Source: Duganella qianjiadongensis (GTDB taxonomy: Bacteria; Pseudomonadota; Gammaproteobacteria; Burkholderiales; Burkholderiaceae_D). Taken from it: a stretch of DNA of 64,000 nucleotides. Below, in pieces: positions 60,006 to 64,000 of the stretch. A program made the translations under genes and the position numbers. Numbering within the stretch: position 1 is the stretch's first letter; each line of letters begins with the position of its first letter. Below the pieces are notes generated by a model. That model made no database searches. It worked only from the letters and a program-made list of their open reading frames with translations, and was not told the origin of the DNA. The stretch covers positions 186,001 to 250,000 of the forward strand of contig NZ_WWCM01000001.1 of assembly GCF_009857915.1 (NCBI RefSeq), given 5' to 3'.

Positions 60006-60143
60006 GCGCGGATGGCGCCCTGCTGGGTGCCCAGCAGCGGCGATGTGCAGCGTGGCCAGCGTGCGGCGCGATAAATTGCATCTGCATCAAAACCGGCCGA
60101 GCCGGACATGTCGGGCAGCGATGACGATAGGCCGCCCGGTTCC

Positions 60144-60434
60144 TCAATGGGTGCCGGCGGGCATACTGCTGATTTTCCTGGCCAGCACATCCTGCAAGAT
60201 GACCTTATCGAGCGCAAGCTCGGCGACCAGTCGTTTCAATTGGGCGTTCTCTTCCTCCAGCTGCCTGAGCCGCTGAATGGCAGATAGCTGCATGCCGCGG
60301 TAACGCTTGCGCCAGTTATAGAACGTGGTGTCGGAAATGCCCATCATTCTGCACACCTGTTCCACCGGCGTTCCCGCTTCCGCCTGCCGGAGCGTCTCGC
60401 TGATCTGCTGCTCGGTAAATCTGCTTCTCTTCAC
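60144..60434 (-). pseudogene. IS3-family OrfA remnant (IS407-like), OrfB missing
   Basis: 96 codons from GTG 60434. HTH_Tnp_1 signature SRFTEQQISETLRQAEAGTPVEQVCRMMGISDTTFYNWRKRY and the leucine-zipper LRQLEEENAQLKRLVAELALDKVILQDVL are IS3/IS407 OrfA. After VLARKI the sequence diverges (SSMPAGTH), and no DDE OrfB follows in 60006-60143 in any frame. No terminal inverted repeats could be found. This is the stub of a deleted or truncated element and can no longer transpose by itself. Confidence 0.8.
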
Positions 60435-60463
60435 AACCAGCCTCCCTGCCTTGCGTTGGACAG

Positions 60464-60487
60464 GGGCGGAGCCGCGCAGCTCCGCCC
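60464..60487. terminator. Strong hairpin after the third TonB receptor, possible terminator
   Basis: GGGCGGAGC-CGCGCA-GCTCCGCCC is a perfect 9-bp stem, 12 bp downstream of the receptor stop, but no T tract follows on the minus strand. Confidence 0.45.
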
Positions 60488-60498
60488 TTGCACAGCGC

Positions 60499-63459
60499 TT
60501 ACTTGAACTTCGACTTCAGACCCACAAAGTACTGGCGTCCGATCACATCGTAGGCACGCGGTTCGGTATTGGTACCGGTGGCGGGATCACGCGGATTGAG
60601 GTCAGGCTGCACGTCGGTCAGGTTATTCACCCCTACATACACATGCGTCGCTTCCGACAGACGGTAATTCAGCCTTACATCCACATAGGTCGCGGCATCA
60701 AGCTTGTTCAGTTCCGGCGACAGGTTGTTCGCTTCCAGGAAGGCCTTGGTCGCGCTGCGGTAGCGCACTTGCGAGAACAGGTCGAACTGCTTGCTGAAGT
60801 TGTAGGTGCCATTGAGCGACAAGCGCCACTTGGGGAACTGCGGACGCTGGACGAACTTCTCTACCGCACCGCTGGAATTGGTCACATCGTAGCGGTTCAG
60901 ATAGTTGGCATAGGCCGCAACAGTCAGATTAGGCCGCGCGTAATCAACTTCCAGATCCACCCCGCGCGTGGTGATATTGGCGGCGTTGATCAGTGGCGAG
61001 CTCACATTCAGGATAGGGCCATCATTGAGATCGCGCACCAGATTGCCACCACAGCTAGGATCGAACCCGGCCGGTGCCACGCTGTAGCAGCGCTTCACGT
61101 ACACGTCGGCCGCATCACGCGTAATGCCGTTCTTGATCGCGATATCGTAGTAGTCCGCCGAGAACGACAGCCCGCGCACCGGCGTAAATACGGCACCCAG
61201 CGTGACGGAATTGGCCGTCTCTTCACGCAGCGTGGGCGAACCGGCTTGCAGCAGACGGGTATTGTTCGCTTCCGACGCCACCAGCGTATAGATGCCGTTA
61301 GCAGCGATACGGCGGGCAATAGCCGGAATCGAGCGGCAGTTCTGCGCCAGATTGCCGCTGGTGCTAGCCGTGACGCCGTTGCAGACATCGGTATTGGTAG
61401 GCGCCGTCGACGTCGAACCATTGGAGAACAGATCGTTGATATTTGGCGCACGTACCGAACGCGACCAGCTACCACGCAGACGCAGCGCATCCATCACCGG
61501 CGCATTGATCCCCAGACGGTAGGTCGGCGCCGTGCCGATGGTGGAATACGAACCCAGACGTGCTGCCAGATCGACGATCAGCCAGCGTGCCACCGGCGCT
61601 TCGATTTCGGCAAACGCTTCCTTGACGTTGAACTGGCCGGCAATGGCCGACACCTGCAAGTCGCGCGACAGGCCTTGCTGACGGTAGGCATCCGGCGTTT
61701 CTTCAGCCTGCTCCTTGCGGTATTCCACACCGGCAGCGAAGCTGAGCGGCTGTTTGTCCACGATGGCATATGGCAGCGAACCCGACAGCACACTATTGAG
61801 CACGGTCTGCTTGATTTCACCGGTCTGGCCCGTAGCAATCTTCAGATACTTGATGGCATTCGGCGAGAAGCCGGTAATGCCGGCCTTGCCAGCCAGACTA
61901 TCGACCGTGCCGAACGGATTGATCGGCACGCAGCCTTCCAGACGTGCAATCGGATCGGCACACTGGTAGCCGCCCTTGCCGTCAGGGGCGATGGTAACGG
62001 CATTACGGAAATTCGGAATGCTGAAGTCACCCGTATTATTCTGGCTCTCCAGCGTCACACCGTACACCGCGCTCGATTTGAGCGACAGCGTATCGCTCAG
62101 ATCATTGGTCAGGCCTGCAGCAAGGCGGAAGGTATGGCGCTGGTTGGAGACAGTGCGGTCGCCCAGTTCGGTCAGCCGCTTGAAGGTCTGCACGCGATCG
62201 AGCGAGGTATTCGAACCGAGTGCCGCAGCCAGCTGGCTGCCCGCACTGCTGCCCACAAAGTAGGGGCTGGTAGCCACATCGATACCGGTCTTGCCGCCGG
62301 TCGGCACGCGGAAGATATCACCGACCACGGACACCGGCGCCGGCTCCAGTGCCACCGACGAAGTCGTGCCGGTGTAGTTGAGTTCGATATCGGCATGCGA
62401 CGTGGCGCTCAGGTCGAAGTTCAGACCGGACGCCACATAATTGCGCTGGTAGGGCGGCACCAGGAAGCGGCGATTATTCTGGTTGTCCCAGTCGGCGCTG
62501 CTCTGCGGAACAAACTGGTCGTTCAGCAACGGCTGGCTGGTATTGAATGGCGCGCCATTGCCGAAAATTGACAGGCCGTTAGGCGCAATCAGGGCGGCAC
62601 CGGGTACGTGAGCCGGTCCGTTACGCCGTGCCACGGCTTCGCGGATGCCATCTTTATTGGCATCGATATAAGCCAGTTCATAGGCCGAGAAAGCCCGCTC
62701 GGACGAGCGCAGTGCTTCCTGGCGCGACTGTCCAACGGAAATCCAGGCATTGCCCGACTCAAAATTCTGGCCGTAGGTCAGATCGAAATTCTTGCGCCCT
62801 GCACCGCCCGCTTCAGCGCCGCCGCCAAAGGCATTCACTTCCAGACCGCTGAAGTCTTTCTTGGTGATGATGTTGACCACACCGGCAATTGCGTCCGAGC
62901 CGTAAATAGCCGACTGGCCACCCGTCAGCACATCGACGCGGCGGATGATAGACGTCGGGATGCTGTTCAGGTCCACCCCATAGCCGGTATTAGCCGAAAC
63001 GCCGGAAACGTAGCGGCGGCCATTGACCAGCACCAGCGTACGGGCCGAACCCAGATTGCGCAGCGAAGTCGTGGCCACGCCGACGTTGGCAGCATCGCCA
63101 CCCACCGAGGTATTGTTGGACGAAGTGGAGATGCCGGAAGTAATCGATGGAATGCCGTTCAGCGTATCGCCGATCGAGATCGACGCAGTACCCTTGATGA
63201 GATTTTCGCCAACTTCCGTGATAGGCGAAGACGAAACCGAGTTTTGTGCCTGACGGATGTTAGAGCCGGTCACCGTCACTACCTGTACTTTGACTTCCTG
63301 TTCATTCTCGCCTACCGCTGCTTTGACATCCTGACCAGCCTGAGCGTAGCTGGTCACTGGCGCAGCCATCAGCAATGCAGGACAGGCGATCAGGGCCGCA
63401 GACGACCAGCGCGGATGGGACTTGTACGGCTTCGGCCCCTTAATCTTAGAAAACTTCAT
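60499..63459 (-). CDS. TonB-dependent receptor, oligosaccharide type
   Basis: 986 aa, longer than siderophore receptors. Signal peptide (ALIACPALLMAAPVTSYAQ), TonB box VQVVTVTGSNIR near residue 60, plug with LVNGRRYVSGVSANTGYGVDLNSIPTSIIRRVDVLTGG and SAIYGSDAIAGVVNIITKKDF, and a large barrel ending YFVGLKSKFK. The VTGSNIR plus RRV-VLTGG-SA-YGSDA pattern is that of large receptors associated with glycan use in Caulobacter/Xanthomonas/Massilia. SD AGGGAG. The divergent gene encodes a NanM-like protein, so a sialic acid or other sugar substrate is conceivable. Confidence 0.92.
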   Translation of the reverse strand: MKFSKIKGPKPYKSHPRWSSAALIACPALLMAAPVTSYAQAGQDVKAAVGENEQEVKVQVVTVTGSNIRQAQNSVSSSPITEVGENLIKGTASISIGDTLNGIPSITSGISTSSNNTSVGGDAANVGVATTSLRNLGSARTLVLVNGRRYVSGVSANTGYGVDLNSIPTSIIRRVDVLTGGQSAIYGSDAIAGVVNIITKKDFSGLEVNAFGGGAEAGGAGRKNFDLTYGQNFESGNAWISVGQSRQEALRSSERAFSAYELAYIDANKDGIREAVARRNGPAHVPGAALIAPNGLSIFGNGAPFNTSQPLLNDQFVPQSSADWDNQNNRRFLVPPYQRNYVASGLNFDLSATSHADIELNYTGTTSSVALEPAPVSVVGDIFRVPTGGKTGIDVATSPYFVGSSAGSQLAAALGSNTSLDRVQTFKRLTELGDRTVSNQRHTFRLAAGLTNDLSDTLSLKSSAVYGVTLESQNNTGDFSIPNFRNAVTIAPDGKGGYQCADPIARLEGCVPINPFGTVDSLAGKAGITGFSPNAIKYLKIATGQTGEIKQTVLNSVLSGSLPYAIVDKQPLSFAAGVEYRKEQAEETPDAYRQQGLSRDLQVSAIAGQFNVKEAFAEIEAPVARWLIVDLAARLGSYSTIGTAPTYRLGINAPVMDALRLRGSWSRSVRAPNINDLFSNGSTSTAPTNTDVCNGVTASTSGNLAQNCRSIPAIARRIAANGIYTLVASEANNTRLLQAGSPTLREETANSVTLGAVFTPVRGLSFSADYYDIAIKNGITRDAADVYVKRCYSVAPAGFDPSCGGNLVRDLNDGPILNVSSPLINAANITTRGVDLEVDYARPNLTVAAYANYLNRYDVTNSSGAVEKFVQRPQFPKWRLSLNGTYNFSKQFDLFSQVRYRSATKAFLEANNLSPELNKLDAATYVDVRLNYRLSEATHVYVGVNNLTDVQPDLNPRDPATGTNTEPRAYDVIGRQYFVGLKSKFK

Positions 63460-63480
63460 AACATCTCCCTTTTGTTTGAT

Positions 63481-63494
63481 GTCAGATATCTGAC
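63481..63494. promoter_or_regulatory. Perfect palindromic operator at the receptor transcription start
   Basis: GTCAGATATCTGAC, perfect over 14 bp, lies directly downstream of the -10, where a repressor would block initiation. The core TCAGATATCT recurs at 63649-63658 on the NanM-like gene side. Confidence 0.6.
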
Positions 63495-63500
63495 TGCCAA

Positions 63501-63529
63501 ATCGTAATTTAAACTTCTGCGATATGCAA
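63501..63529 (-). promoter_or_regulatory. Sigma-70 promoter of the third TonB receptor
   Basis: Minus strand TTGCAT, 17-bp spacer, TACGAT; predicted start near 63494, leader about 35 nt with SD AGGGAG. Confidence 0.65.
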
Positions 63530-63805
63530 ACGAATTATTGATGAAATTGTTGCCGAAATCGGACATTTCACTCTGCTTACTGGGCAATATCGGGAAAATT
63601 TAGCTGAGAAAAGCTAAAAACCGTACCCTATACGCCCAACACAACAGTTCAGATATCTTATATCATTACACCATCCAATCTACCTAACTTGTACTTCGGG
63701 GCAATAGATTCCGCGCTAACATACCGCTTGTGCAAGTTTTTTTGCATAGAACGCTGTCTGCGTCGCGGCCCCGCTTTCAATTTTTCGAGCCGCCCCGGTC
63801 TAACT

Positions 63806-64000
63806 ATGAAAAAACAGCTCTGCAAGCTTCCCCTTGTTCTGGCCCTGTGCGCGGCCGCAAACACAGTGGCGGCCCCGCGCTACGCGGATTTTCCCGTCGC
63901 CGCCAAAATGACTGTAGCGGCCAAAATAGGCAGCCGGATATATGCAGGTCTGGGCACGGCAGGCGGGGCATGGTTTGCACTCGACTTATCGAACGCCAAT
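63806..64000 (+). CDS. NanM-like N-acetylneuraminate epimerase/Kelch protein (5' part only)
   Basis: 65 codons from ATG 63806, open to the window end. A signal peptide (LPLVLALCAAANTVAA) is followed by YADFPVAAKMTVAAKIGSRIYAGLGTAGGAWFALDL, closely like the first Kelch blade of NanM (pattern G-IYVGLGSAGTAWY-LD). NanM proteins are periplasmic beta-propellers that interconvert sialic acid anomers; relatives act on other sugars. The divergent TonB receptor would supply substrate. With only 65 residues visible, specificity is uncertain. Confidence 0.65.
   Translation, partial: MKKQLCKLPLVLALCAAANTVAAPRYADFPVAAKMTVAAKIGSRIYAGLGTAGGAWFALDLSNAN

Larger units (their letters stand above)
63460..63805. 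other. 346-bp divergent regulatory region
   Basis: AT-rich gap between the TonB receptor and the NanM-like gene with no credible ORF. It holds the receptor promoter and the TCAGATATCT elements listed separately. A hairpin TAGCT/AGCTA sits at 63601-63616. Confidence 0.7.

Noticed and set aside
60006..60143. Possible OrfB remnant of the IS3 element
   Set aside because: No DDE-type sequence in any of the six frames of this stretch.
60325..62571. 748-codon open frame on the plus strand
   Set aside because: Antisense to the third TonB receptor; only shadow-like Arg/Ile/Gly-rich sequence.

Overview
The window is about 60% GC and reads as a chromosomal segment of a Gram-negative betaproteobacterium, most likely Burkholderiales/Oxalobacteraceae-like. 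The evidence is three TonB-dependent receptors, a Burkholderiales-type porin, a beta-ketoadipate pathway, MCPs with betaproteobacterial tails and a MHYT hybrid kinase. This placement is inference from gene content; there is no rRNA or tRNA. No CRISPR array and no complete transposon were seen.

Region 1 (1-10.1 kb) is an uronide/polysaccharide utilisation locus. It holds a secreted parallel beta-helix protein (cut by the window edge), a TonB receptor, a GH105-DUF4861 protein, a GH88 unsaturated glucuronyl hydrolase, an MFS sugar carrier and a LacI repressor. Four matching AACGTT-type operators tie it into one regulon. Region 2 (10.1-22 kb) is sensory and ion-related: a PAS-chemoreceptor, cytochrome b561, a P-type cation ATPase, an HD-GYP response regulator and a 1508-aa MHYT/PAS hybrid kinase. 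Between the ATPase and the HD-GYP gene lies a foreign-looking AT-richer gene with a Cys-His-Asp papain-like signature, flanked by a 79-bp imperfect direct repeat.

Region 3 (22-36.4 kb) encodes complete conversion of benzoate to succinyl-CoA plus acetyl-CoA. The order is pcaR<>pcaIJF, then (minus strand) catB-catC-catA-benABCD-pcaD-porin, the divergent LysR gene catR/benM, and the carrier benK. Binding sites matching the published PcaR and BenM/CatM consensus sequences are visible. Region 4 (36.4-41.5 kb) is a translationally coupled MerR(LitR-like)-lipocalin-photolyase operon, followed by an MCP.

Region 5 (41.6-54.8 kb) is a disaccharide phosphorolysis locus: a LacI regulator, GH65 phosphorylase, beta-phosphoglucomutase, an MFS permease, a second LacI regulator and a divergent TonB receptor. 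Duplicated operators sit between the back-to-back promoters. Beside it are an amino-acid permease and an unusual glycosidase-FGE-fold fusion. Region 6 (55-64 kb) carries a small membrane protein, an exported S10 carboxypeptidase, a diguanylate cyclase, a TIGR02450 protein, an SDR, an AT-richer periplasmic binding protein beside an IS3 orfA remnant, a third TonB receptor with a strong promoter and a palindromic operator, and the start of a NanM-like Kelch protein.
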